Positions 34,257 to 41,472 are shown, counted from the first letter of the stretch. The stretch is DNA of 49,014 nucleotides from Firmicutes bacterium FC7 (GCA_022760735.1 JAKELU010000016.1:1-49014), one strand, 5' to 3'. The notes: generated from the letters alone by a model not told the origin. Program-made: numbers and translations.

Positions 34257-34442
34257 TTACAGTACTTCAACATATTCAGATATAATTGCTAAAGCTTCAA
34301 TATAGCTTCTAGAATTAATGATTCTCTCTATCATTTCCCTTGCTTCTTCCTCCATACCTGTTTCTTTTAAAGTTTTAGAAGCAATACTCATTAAGTTAAA
34401 AATATTTCCATCCTCTCCGATTAACTTGCATTTAGGCTTCAT
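34257..34442 (-). CDS. Small conserved protein of the amidoligase cassette, 61 aa
   Basis: The protein begins MKPKCKLIGEDGNIFNLMSIASKT and continues with a helix pair (EEEAREMIERIINSRSYIEALAIISEYVEV). The start ATG 34442 lies inside the last codons of the upstream gene, whose GGTGAAGG serves as its ribosome site, so the two are translationally coupled. The family is unnamed to me but looks like a real small protein that travels with amidoligase genes. The lone charged-helix form would suit an adaptor or a peptide carrier. Confidence 0.65.
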   Translation of the reverse strand: MKPKCKLIGEDGNIFNLMSIASKTLKETGMEEEAREMIERIINSRSYIEALAIISEYVEVL

Positions 34443-35130
34443 AACCTTCACCTGGCTTTCTAAAGGCTCCATTCCCACTTAAGTTTTGAAGCAATAATTT
34501 TCTAGTACTTTTATACTCATTACCTGTCATTCCAAGTCTTATGAGCCATGTTCTAAAAGCATATTTTTCATTATCTGTATTAATTGGCTTTGCTGATGCA
34601 TACTTAAGCTGCTTAGCTGTGTTATTTAATAGGCTAAAGAACTTTGCAATTTCACCTATTTCTTCAGGTACTAATCCTTGTTTCTTTATAATAAAAGTTA
34701 TTGTATCCTCATTAAAACTTATTCCTTTGCAGTTTTCTCTCCCTAGTTCTTCTAGGATATATAAGAATTCTTTTGTAGTTTCAAAATCAATGTTATTTAT
34801 TGCACTCATAAAGTATTCTTCTACAAAATTATCCTCAACTCCAAGTGCTTTTTTGATTAAAAATTGCCTACTATAAATCATGTTCACTAAGTTTTTCAAA
34901 GTTGACCCAGTATGCTCTTTCATTGGTAAGGCGATCTCTAAGTCAGTAGTTTCTAGATTATTGCTTATAATGGCTTCTAAATTCACTTCATCACCTGATT
35001 CGTTTATTATCTTCCCATCCCTACCAACAGTATAATCTCCAACTTGGTATGCGAAGCTTGGTGCTCCAAGGTACTTAGGTTTTATTCCTAGATACTCACC
35101 TAATCTTTTTACAATTTCTTTTCTTTCCAT
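34432..35130 (-). CDS. Amidoligase-related protein lacking the catalytic residues
   Basis: The 232-aa protein starts at ATG 35130 with GGAGGGATTTTT. It shares with the neighbouring amidoligase the motif TLKNLVNMIYSRQFLIKKAL and the C-terminal EKYAFRTWLIRLGMTGNEYKS ... LSGNGAFR. It has no GIEIE, SVELVSP or GIHIH motif, so the ligase active site is missing. The first 75 residues (KPKYLGAPSFAYQVGDYTVGRDGKI) form a separate small domain. I infer a non-catalytic partner, possibly the substrate-holding or regulatory subunit. It is the first gene of the cassette and has a recombinase-type promoter. Confidence 0.75.
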   Translation of the reverse strand: MERKEIVKRLGEYLGIKPKYLGAPSFAYQVGDYTVGRDGKIINESGDEVNLEAIISNNLETTDLEIALPMKEHTGSTLKNLVNMIYSRQFLIKKALGVEDNFVEEYFMSAINNIDFETTKEFLYILEELGRENCKGISFNEDTITFIIKKQGLVPEEIGEIAKFFSLLNNTAKQLKYASAKPINTDNEKYAFRTWLIRLGMTGNEYKSTRKLLLQNLSGNGAFRKPGEGYEA

Positions 35131-35160
35131 AAAAATCCCTCCAAGTAATGTAGTTAGTCT

Positions 35161-35190
35161 ATATATCACTCAAAGAGATGTATTAAGCAA
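35161..35190 (-). promoter_or_regulatory. Promoter of the amidoligase-related gene, same type as recombinase promoter
   Basis: On the minus strand, TTGCTT (35185-35190), 18 bases, then ATATAT (35161-35166) inside GAGTGATATATAGACTA. The recombinase promoter has AAGTGATATATAGACTA at the same place. The leader to ATG 35130 is about 24 bases. Confidence 0.68.
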
Positions 35191-35247
35191 GTTATTTTTA
35201 AGATATGCTCGATGGTTTATTCGAAAGAAAAATTAAAATGCCACACA

Positions 35248-35264
35248 GGGCAAACTGCGGGGCC
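35248..35264 (+). repeat. Copy 3 (divergent) of the GGGAAACTGTGGC motif
   Basis: ACACAGGGCAAACTGCGGGGCC on the plus strand resembles copies 1 and 2 (ACATGGGAAACTGTGGCC), with one C and one or two G inserted. It lies just past the methyltransferase stop at 35270, at the upstream border of the amidoligase cassette. Confidence 0.4.
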
Positions 35265-35269
35265 ATATT

Positions 35270-36499
35270 TTAGCTATATTTTATAACTTCACTATATTTT
35301 AACTTTTTACCATCTCTAATTAAATAAATATCTTTATCAGTTCCAACTTGCTCAATATACCTTTTAACGATTACATCTGTATATTTTTCGTCCAATTCTA
35401 TGCTATAGCAAATCCTATTTGTTTGCTCACAGGCAATCAATGTAGAACCACTACCTCCAAAAGGATCTAGAACTATACAATTACTCATACTGCTATTTTG
35501 TATTGGATATGCACATAAAGCTACTGGTTTCATAGTTGGATGAAGATCATTTTTTGAAGGTCTATCAAAGTTCCAAACAGTACTCTGCTTTCTATCAGAA
35601 TACCATCTATGTCTTCCATCTTTCTTCCAACCAAATAATATGGGTTCGTGCTTCCATTGATATGGACTTCTTCCAAGTACTAAGCTTTGTTTAGCCCAAA
35701 TACACACTCCCGAAAGATAAAATCCTGCATCTACAAAGGCTTTTCTAAAGTTTAATCCTTCAGTATCTGCATGAAACACATATATTGAAGCATCATTCTC
35801 CATAGCATTATAAATATTAGTAAAGGCTGCTAAGAGGAATTTATAAAATTCATCATCTTTCATATCATCATTCTGGATTTTACCTGCTTTTGCTTCATAA
35901 GCTACATTATATGGAGGATCAGTTACTGTTAAGTTCGCTTTCTTTCCATCCATTAGAAGTTTATATGTTTCTTCAGCAGTACTATCTCCACAGATTAATC
36001 TATGTCTCCCTAGCAACCATAAATCTCCCAATCTAGATATTGCAGGTTCTTTTAGAACTTCGTCAACATCAAAATCATCTTCTTTTACATCTTTATTATG
36101 AAGCTCACTAAAAAGTTCATCAAGTTCTGGTGGATCAAATCCAGTAAACTCTATATCAAAATTCGATTCTTTCAAATCATCGATTAAATCCTTTAGTAAT
36201 TCAACATTCCACTCTCCACTAATCTTGTTTAGAGCAATATTTAAAGCCTTTTCCTTAGTCTTATCGATTTCAATAACTACACAATCTACCTCAGTATAGC
36301 CTAAATCTCTTAATACCTTTAATCTTTGGTGGCCACCTATTATGGTATTATCTGAGTTAATTATAATTGGATCTACATATCCAAATTCTGTAATACTGTT
36401 TTTTATCTTTTCATACTCTTTATCCCCTGGTTTTAAGTCTTTTCTAGGATTATATTTAGCTGGAATTAAATCATTTACATTTCTTTTCTCAAATCTCAT
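35270..36499 (-). CDS. ParB-like plus DNA methyltransferase fusion (phage orphan MTase)
   Basis: The 409-aa protein has an N-terminal ParB/sulfiredoxin-like domain (residues 1-90, with IIGGHQRLKVLRDLGY) and a DNA amino-methyltransferase. The catalytic motif IV is TDPPYN at 193-198, and the AdoMet motif I is LDPFGGSGSTLIACE at 344-358, so motif IV precedes motif I (beta-type order). DPPY points to N6-adenine or N4-cytosine methylation. No restriction partner is next to it, so it probably protects phage DNA or tunes packaging or expression. It overlaps the upstream gene by 11 bases. Confidence 0.9.
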   Translation of the reverse strand: MRFEKRNVNDLIPAKYNPRKDLKPGDKEYEKIKNSITEFGYVDPIIINSDNTIIGGHQRLKVLRDLGYTEVDCVVIEIDKTKEKALNIALNKISGEWNVELLKDLIDDLKESNFDIEFTGFDPPELDELFSELHNKDVKEDDFDVDEVLKEPAISRLGDLWLLGRHRLICGDSTAEETYKLLMDGKKANLTVTDPPYNVAYEAKAGKIQNDDMKDDEFYKFLLAAFTNIYNAMENDASIYVFHADTEGLNFRKAFVDAGFYLSGVCIWAKQSLVLGRSPYQWKHEPILFGWKKDGRHRWYSDRKQSTVWNFDRPSKNDLHPTMKPVALCAYPIQNSSMSNCIVLDPFGGSGSTLIACEQTNRICYSIELDEKYTDVIVKRYIEQVGTDKDIYLIRDGKKLKYSEVIKYS

Positions 36500-36926
36500 C
36501 TACTTCACTCCAAAATCTATATTTTATGTAGCAATCATGGCTACAGAACTTTCTTTTCTTGTTTCCATAAACACTGAATTCTTTTCCACAATTTAGGCAT
36601 GTATAGCTATAAATTGCAGTTTCTTTCTTATTTCTTTTATCTTGATTTTTCTTCCACCAAGTTCTCCGACACTCATCAGAGCAAAACTTTCGAGGTCTAC
36701 CTTTATCCTTACTTTTCATGAGCTTTCCACAGTGAAGACATAGAAGATTCTTTTCTTTCATAACCTCTACGTTCATACTAACCACTTTGCCATTTCCAGT
36801 TAGATTGTTTCTTTTACAAAAACTTCTAACAGAATCTCTTGTAATCCCTAATACATTTGCTATGGCTTTATATCCTAAACCCTTCATTCTTAATTCATAA
36901 ATCTTTTGTCTTTCATAATCTGTCAT
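36489..36926 (-). CDS. HTH and zinc-ribbon protein (sigma-like phage regulator)
   Basis: The 145-aa protein has an N-terminal helix-turn-helix (YERQKIYELRMKGLGYKAIANVLGITRDSVRSFCKRN) of the sigma-70 region 4/resolvase-tail type, then two Cys clusters (CLHCGKLM ... KFCSDECRRTWW and CLNCGKEFSVY ... KFCSHDCYIKYR), each a probable zinc ribbon. Such proteins are common near terminase genes of clostridial phages and probably bind DNA; whether it acts in transcription or packaging is open. It follows two hairpins at 37042-37148. Confidence 0.78.
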   Translation of the reverse strand: MTDYERQKIYELRMKGLGYKAIANVLGITRDSVRSFCKRNNLTGNGKVVSMNVEVMKEKNLLCLHCGKLMKSKDKGRPRKFCSDECRRTWWKKNQDKRNKKETAIYSYTCLNCGKEFSVYGNKKRKFCSHDCYIKYRFWSEVDEI

Positions 36927-37041
36927 AGAAAATCACCTCGTTCCATTTTGCCTAATTGTTTCTTTAGATTCCTTAAAAATTAAGTAAATTTTATTTTTTA
37001 GACCCCTTTTTTGCATTATCTTTGTAATTAGTCTATATAAA

Positions 37042-37091
37042 CATAAAAAGCTCGCAATCCTCGGGGTTATAAGGACTACAAGCTTTTTATG
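37042..37091. terminator. Long hairpin with A/T runs on both sides
   Basis: CATAAAAAGCT (37042-37052) pairs with AGCTTTTTATG (37081-37091), with further pairing inside (TCCT with AGGA). Because the stem includes A and T runs it could stop transcription from either side. Confidence 0.6.
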
Positions 37092-37125
37092 GAGTTTTTT
37101 ACTTCGCAAATTTTGGCAAAATAAA

Positions 37126-37148
37126 AACCACTATCAAATGTAGTGGTT
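37126..37148 (-). terminator. Terminator of the 303-aa cargo gene
   Basis: AACCACTA and TAGTGGTT form an 8-base stem. On the minus strand it ends in TTTTTATTTT. It lies about 145 bases after the cargo stop at 37293. Confidence 0.7.
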
Positions 37149-37292
37149 GCAATATTTAAGGATTTATTAAATTTAACTTCTACTACCCCACCCTATTTAT
37201 TATGCGAAATTTTGTGTGTGAGGGGGCGGCGGTCTTGGAATGGCTTAGTTGTAGAGATTTGATACCCCCTGCCTTTAGATATTTTCCATACT

Positions 37293-38204
37293 CTAATCAA
37301 AGATGTCTTTAAAAAACAATCTTTTATAATAATGATGTTTTGATTTATCTTCTTTGTATTTTTCAATTATGTAATTACCTTCTAAGTTATATTTATCTTT
37401 AATATCATGCGCCATTACACTTTCTTTATGGGTTCCTTTATCAAAAGTTATAAAATGCTCACTTCTAAATACTATTGGATATTTTTTTAAAGTTCTTTCT
37501 ATTTCTACTTTTACTAACAAGTAAATCAAATCATTAATCTTTCCTTGTATAGTACTTTCAGAGTTATTTATCAAAAATGAATCTATATCTATATCAATAT
37601 TAGAAGTGTCTTGTCCAAAAACTTCAATTAACTTTTTTCTTAATTTTTCAAAACCTGTTTTATACTTTTCATGTTTAATAAAATTCAAGTGATTTTCTTT
37701 ATATGATTTGTGTTTATCATAGTTTATCCCGTTTTTTATTAACTGTTCTTCTAACCGAAGTAGTTTATATACATCATCTCCTGTTTTTATATCCGTAAGA
37801 TTATATCCGTTAGTCTGGAAATATATATATTTGTTATAAATAAATTCGTTCTTATAGTACGGATCGTCCTCGTTAAATTCAATGTTTATTGCCTTTAACT
37901 TCATTAAGAGGTCTGTCTCTTTTCTCTTTTTTAATTCTTCTTCTTTAGCCTTGGTCTCAATTAATTCTTTATTACGTTTTTTAACTCTACTTCTAAAAAT
38001 TTTTTCACTAATAACTTCTTGAAAAAATGCTATAAAGAAAATTCCTGACCAAAGAAAAATACTGAAAACACGTCCCCCAACAGTATAATAATAGCCCCTA
38101 GTTGTTGCAAATCTCAATGTATCCCATGTTTCATTAGCACCAGGAAACGATAGAAATCCAAAAATTAATAATCCAATTGCAAAAATTAGTAAAGTAAATT
38201 TCAT
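37293..38204 (-). CDS. Cargo membrane protein with cytoplasmic domain, 303 aa
   Basis: The family is not recognised. Two membrane helices are evident (residues 3-19, FTLLIFAIGLLIFGFLSF, and about 45-66, VFSIFLWSGIFFIAFFQEVI), followed by a charged coiled region (RVKKRNKELIETKAKEEELKKRK) and about 200 soluble residues that are Lys/Glu/Ile rich. The base composition is more AT-rich than in the flanking phage genes, which suggests recent gain. It has its own extended -10 promoter and terminator, and it interrupts the usual HNH to terminase order. It may be a superinfection-exclusion or defence protein; this is inference from position only. Confidence 0.65.
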   Translation of the reverse strand: MKFTLLIFAIGLLIFGFLSFPGANETWDTLRFATTRGYYYTVGGRVFSIFLWSGIFFIAFFQEVISEKIFRSRVKKRNKELIETKAKEEELKKRKETDLLMKLKAINIEFNEDDPYYKNEFIYNKYIYFQTNGYNLTDIKTGDDVYKLLRLEEQLIKNGINYDKHKSYKENHLNFIKHEKYKTGFEKLRKKLIEVFGQDTSNIDIDIDSFLINNSESTIQGKINDLIYLLVKVEIERTLKKYPIVFRSEHFITFDKGTHKESVMAHDIKDKYNLEGNYIIEKYKEDKSKHHYYKRLFFKDIFD

Positions 38205-38248
38205 GAAATCACCTCATATCTTTTTATAATGATGGATATTCCCTAAAG

Positions 38249-38357
38249 TTTGATTCTATTTATATTTCCATTTTTATCATTACCCTAAAATTGCATAACC
38301 CCAATTAATACCATTTTTCTAATTATAACATAAAAATGCAATATAAATAGAATCAAA
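38249..38357 (-). promoter_or_regulatory. Cargo promoter inside an 18-base perfect inverted repeat
   Basis: TTTGATTCTATTTATATT (38249-38266) and its exact reverse complement (38340-38357) are 73 bases apart. Between them, on the minus strand, stands TGTTATAAT, an extended -10 box (TATAAT at 38322-38327), for the gene that starts at 38204. The arms could be binding sites for a looping repressor or scars of an inserted segment. Confidence 0.6.
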
Positions 38358-38370
38358 ATTTATAACTCAC

Positions 38371-38718
38371 TCAATATCTATACTCTCGATACCTATCTTC
38401 TGTCATTGTCTTCTTATCATGGCAGCGCTTACACAAAGTTTGCCAGTTGCCTTCATCCCAGAAGAGTTTTTTATCCCCTCTATGTGGAATGATATGATCT
38501 ACTACTGTAGCTTCAACTAATCTATCAATCTTAAGACATTCTACGCATAAGGGGTTAGCTTTTAGGAATCTCTTTCTAGCCTTTCTCCATCTAGAATCAT
38601 ATCCCCTTTTACTAGCACTTGTCCTTTCATATAGCTTGCTATGATTTTTACAAAATCTATTATCAGTTAGTTCAGGACACCCTGGATGTTTACATGGTTT
38701 TAATGGTTTCCTAGGCAT
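38371..38718 (-). CDS. Phage HNH endonuclease (packaging-associated)
   Basis: The 115-aa protein starts at ATG 38718, nine bases after AGGAG; a second ATG at 38727 is too close. It has an N-terminal zinc-binding part (CKHPGCPELTDNRFCKNH), the RGYDSRWRKARKRFLKANPLCVECL segment, and the HNH core VVDHIIPHRGDKKLFWDEGNWQTLCKRCHDKKT. Enzymes of this type lie upstream of terminase in HK97-like phages and help to cut DNA at cos with the large terminase. Confidence 0.9.
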   Translation of the reverse strand: MPRKPLKPCKHPGCPELTDNRFCKNHSKLYERTSASKRGYDSRWRKARKRFLKANPLCVECLKIDRLVEATVVDHIIPHRGDKKLFWDEGNWQTLCKRCHDKKTMTEDRYREYRY

Positions 38719-38745
38719 TCTTATCATCTCCTAAATTTAGGCATA

Positions 38746-38780
38746 GAAAAAGCCCTTTAGAAGCAAATCTTCTAGGGCTT
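38746..38780 (-). terminator. Terminator between early and late blocks
   Basis: On the minus strand, AAGCCCTAGAAGA pairs with TCTAAAGGGCTT around a five-base loop and is followed by TTTTC. It lies about 80 bases past the DUF1492 gene and closes the replication operon. Confidence 0.75.
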
Positions 38781-38861
38781 ACGAGCACTGCGTTTCCTTG
38801 GAATCATTCTGATATAACCTTGGCATATTCTACAATGCTATGGTGTCTATACCTTTACATT

Positions 38862-39323
38862 TTATAATATATCACATTCGCCAGGTGTCTTTCTATGTCT
38901 TTTAGTGTCCTCTTGTAAAATTTCATCAATTTCTTTTAATGCTCTTCCATGAAGTTTCAAAATGTACCTTGTATCGTACCCTAAAATCTTGGCTACTTCA
39001 TCCCAATCCTTGCAATTTATATATCTCATTTCGAGAAGTAATTTATACCTAAAGTCATCTATTTCATTTATTACATTGAGAATTTCTTTTTTCAAGTCAA
39101 TCAATCTATCAATATCATCATTTATCTCATGGCTCAGATCTATTAGCTTAATAGTAGCCTCTTCCATAGGACTTGTAATTCCTTTTCCGCCACTTACCTT
39201 TTCTTGGGTAAAATTAACTGTAACTTTTTCAGCTAAGGCTCTAATACTTTCTTGTTGCTCAATTTTGTTATTTATAACCTTATCAAGCCATATAGCCTGA
39301 GATAAATATTCCTTTGCTTTCAT
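38862..39323 (-). CDS. DUF1492-type phage transcription regulator
   Basis: The 153-aa helical protein contains the family features: AKEYLSQAIWLDKVINNKIEQ, a central long helix, and a C-terminal sigma region 4-like HTH (LLLEMRYINCKDWDEVAKILGYDTRYILKLHGRAL). Members stand at the end of the early operon, as the ArpU/RinA group does, and are thought to switch on late genes. The terminator right behind it supports that role. It overlaps nothing and follows the small Cys protein by three bases. Confidence 0.82.
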   Translation of the reverse strand: MKAKEYLSQAIWLDKVINNKIEQQESIRALAEKVTVNFTQEKVSGGKGITSPMEEATIKLIDLSHEINDDIDRLIDLKKEILNVINEIDDFRYKLLLEMRYINCKDWDEVAKILGYDTRYILKLHGRALKEIDEILQEDTKRHRKTPGECDIL

Positions 39324-39326
39324 AGG

Positions 39327-39524
39327 CTACACCTCCAGTTGCCCATCATAATAAAGTCTTATTATACTTTCCCTTGTTACTTTATCTAAACTCATTATCC
39401 TTTCAATAGCTTTTTTCCTGCCTTCTTCTACCTCTTCTAATGTTTTATAAAAGCTACACCCATCACATTCCTTTATCTTTAAAATCCTACATCTTTTTTT
39501 ATCATAAGCAAAGCAACTATCCAC
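39327..39524 (-). CDS. Small Cys-containing phage protein, 65 aa
   Basis: I start at GTG 39524, with AAAGGGGGATCC nine bases ahead, overlapping the helicase stop by 8 bases. The protein reads DSCFAYDKKRCRILKIKECDGCSFYKT and then a charged helix. Four to five Cys (C..C..C..C) point to a small zinc site. It is common behind phage SNF2 helicases; the function is unknown. Confidence 0.65.
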   Translation of the reverse strand: MDSCFAYDKKRCRILKIKECDGCSFYKTLEEVEEGRKKAIERIMSLDKVTRESIIRLYYDGQLEV

Positions 39525-40884
39525 TATTGGATCCCCCTTTTTCAATTCTGGCTTTAACTGCTTTAAGTAATGCCTCTTGTCCAACTTCTTTGTTTTCTAA
39601 TGCCTTCATAACATCTTCATCTATAGTATCCTTTGCCACTAGATGATGAATAATAACAGTTTCTTTTTGTCCCTGTCTATCAAGCCTTGCATTAGCTTGC
39701 ATGTATAATTCTAAACTATAGTTAAGACCGAACCAAATAATTATATGCCCTCCAGCTTGAAGATTAAGTCCATGTCCTGCTGAAGCAGGATGGACAAGGA
39801 GTATTTCTATTTCTCCATTATTCCATTTCTTTATATCTTCAGCAGTATTAAGTATTCTTACATTTTTATATCTCTCTTTAATTCTTTCTTTATCATGTTT
39901 AAATGAATAGAATATAAGGACTGGTTTTCCATTAGCAGCTTCAATTAAATCATCTAATGCTTTTAGTTTAGCATCATGTATTATTGAAACCTCTCCATTT
40001 TCATCATAAATAGCACCATTGGCAAATTGTAAGAGTTTATTTGTGAGTGCTGCAGCATTATTTGCAACAATATCAGTATCAGTTAAAGGAAGAAGTAAGT
40101 CTTTTTCTAGTTTTCTATATTTCTCCCTGGAAACCTCATCTAAATAAACTGGTACTATGTTATTAACTCTCTTAGGTAGGTTTAGATAATCTTTAGCCCT
40201 CATGCTAATACAGATTTCTTCTATTTTTTCATATATTTTTTCTTCAGCTTCAGCTTTAGGTTTATATGAAAAAATAATGTGTTGATTTCTCTTATCTGGT
40301 AGAAAATATCTATCCCTATATCCAGTCAAAGTCTTTCCAAGTCTTTCACCCTGATCCAAGAGATAAATTTGTGACCATAAATCAATCAATCCATTTGGAC
40401 TAGGAGTTCCTGTTAGACCTACAATTCGTTTCACTAAAGGTCTTACTTTCCTTAGGGCCTTAAACCTGGCAGCCTTAGGAGATTTAAAGCTTGATAATTC
40501 ATCTATTACAACCATGTCAAAATTCCATTTATTCTTTAGAGTATTCACAAGCCATACTACATTTTCTCTATTTATTATATAGACATCAGCATTCTCCTTG
40601 AGCGCACTTAACCTCTCCTTTTCACTGCCTAAAACTTTTGATATCCTAAGATAATTTAAGTGATCCCATTTGTCTTTTTCAAAATCCCATGTGCTTTCGG
40701 CAACTCTAAGTGGTGCTATAACCAATACTTTTGATACTTCAAAGTAATCAAAGATTAGTTCATTTATTGCTGTTAGGGTTATAACCGTCTTACCAAGGCC
40801 CATATCTAAAAATAATCCTGAAGCCTTATTATCTATAATCCAGTTCTTTGCATATTCTTGATAGTCATGAGGTTTATATATCAA
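39517..40884 (-). CDS. Phage SNF2/DEAD-type helicase
   Basis: The 455-aa superfamily 2 ATPase has Walker A LDMGLGKTVITLTA (about 28-42), motif II VVIDELSSFKSP, motif III GLTGTPSPNGLIDLW, and the C-terminal motifs V and VI (HPASAGHGLNLQAGG, QANARLDRQGQKETV). It moves on double-stranded DNA, probably for phage DNA replication or recombination. The likely start is TTG 40884, seven bases behind GAGGTGA; it overlaps the VRR-NUC stop. Confidence 0.92.
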   Translation of the reverse strand: MIYKPHDYQEYAKNWIIDNKASGLFLDMGLGKTVITLTAINELIFDYFEVSKVLVIAPLRVAESTWDFEKDKWDHLNYLRISKVLGSEKERLSALKENADVYIINRENVVWLVNTLKNKWNFDMVVIDELSSFKSPKAARFKALRKVRPLVKRIVGLTGTPSPNGLIDLWSQIYLLDQGERLGKTLTGYRDRYFLPDKRNQHIIFSYKPKAEAEEKIYEKIEEICISMRAKDYLNLPKRVNNIVPVYLDEVSREKYRKLEKDLLLPLTDTDIVANNAAALTNKLLQFANGAIYDENGEVSIIHDAKLKALDDLIEAANGKPVLIFYSFKHDKERIKERYKNVRILNTAEDIKKWNNGEIEILLVHPASAGHGLNLQAGGHIIIWFGLNYSLELYMQANARLDRQGQKETVIIHHLVAKDTIDEDVMKALENKEVGQEALLKAVKARIEKGGSNSG

Positions 40885-41159
40885 CACATCACCTCTTTTA
40901 TAAATAAATCTATCTTTTCATATGAATCTATTACATAAACTTTGAATCCTAACTTTTCTAATTGTTCTTTCCTTTTTAATTGCAGAGGTCTTAAGTCCAT
41001 ATCAGGTGCTTTAAGTTCTACAAAGTAGATTTTCCCTTCAGGTAGTAATACCAATCTATCTGGCATACCTGCCATTCCTGGAGATGTGAATTTAAGTGCA
41101 ATACCTCCCATGTTCTTTACAACCCGTCTTAATTTTGCTTCTATGTTTTTTTCTAAAAT
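40881..41159 (-). CDS. VRR-NUC domain nuclease; probable ATT start
   Basis: The 92-aa protein is of the phage VRR-NUC family, a PD-(D/E)XK nuclease: KLRRVVKNMGGIALKFTSPGMAGMPDRLVLLPEG, then IYFVELKAP with the catalytic E-x-K, and a helix rich in Lys. It may resolve Holliday junctions or flap structures in replication. The frame extends up to TTG 41186, but GGAGGG stands inside it, and nine bases later ATT 41159 begins LEKNIEAKLR, the usual N-terminus of this family. I therefore propose an ATT start. Confidence 0.85.
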   Translation of the reverse strand: MLEKNIEAKLRRVVKNMGGIALKFTSPGMAGMPDRLVLLPEGKIYFVELKAPDMDLRPLQLKRKEQLEKLGFKVYVIDSYEKIDLFIKEVMC

Positions 41160-41186
41160 CCTAAATTCCCTCCATTCTTTAAACAA

Positions 41187-41472
41187 GAATAAAGTTTGTT
41201 AACAGTCTTGTTAATTCCTACACCCCTGTATTTACAAGATTTTTAGCTTTTTATTTTCAACCCGGTAAACAAGTAAACAAGAATTTCTTATAGATTACTC
41301 TAAATTATAGAGATTATAGATTTCACATATAGCTATATGGCTATATTTTATATACTCCATAGTATTATCTTGTTACCTTGTTTACTAATATATCTTAAAG
41401 CCTTAATTTAACTAAGTTAGAGCTGGTAAACAAGAATGGTAACAAGCCTAAGTCTTGTTTACTCTTGTTTAC
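41187..41472. repeat. Iteron-like cluster of TAAACAAG motifs, possible replication origin
   Basis: GTAAACAAG or its one-base-shorter form GTAACAAG occurs at 41265-41273, 41273-41281, 41426-41434 and 41439-41446. The inverse, CTTGTTTAC or CTTGTTAC, occurs at 41369-41376, 41377-41385, 41454-41462 and 41464-41472. They come in tandem pairs with about 8-10 base steps, and pairs face each other. The gap is very AT-rich (41281-41370). Looser copies (CTTGTTAA, TTTGTTAACAG) lie near 41190-41215. Position between primase/helicase and nuclease genes fits an origin or an operator for a replication regulator. Confidence 0.65.

Larger units (their letters stand above)
36927..37292. other. Intergenic stretch of 366 bases: terminators, GC-rich block, possible cos
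   Basis: No gene is seen. From right to left it contains a GC-rich block (37221-37238, AGGGGGCGGCGGTCTTGG) that stands out in this AT-rich genome, the hairpin at 37126-37148, the long hairpin at 37042-37091, and TAGTCTATATA at 37029-37039, which partly repeats the ATATAGACTA block of the shared promoters. The position between HNH gene and terminase genes is where cos sites often lie. Confidence 0.5.

Noticed and set aside
38772-38807. Tiny basic reading frame MIPRKRSARKP running into the early/late terminator
   Set aside because: The ribosome site is weak and it is only 11 codons; without conservation data it is likely chance.
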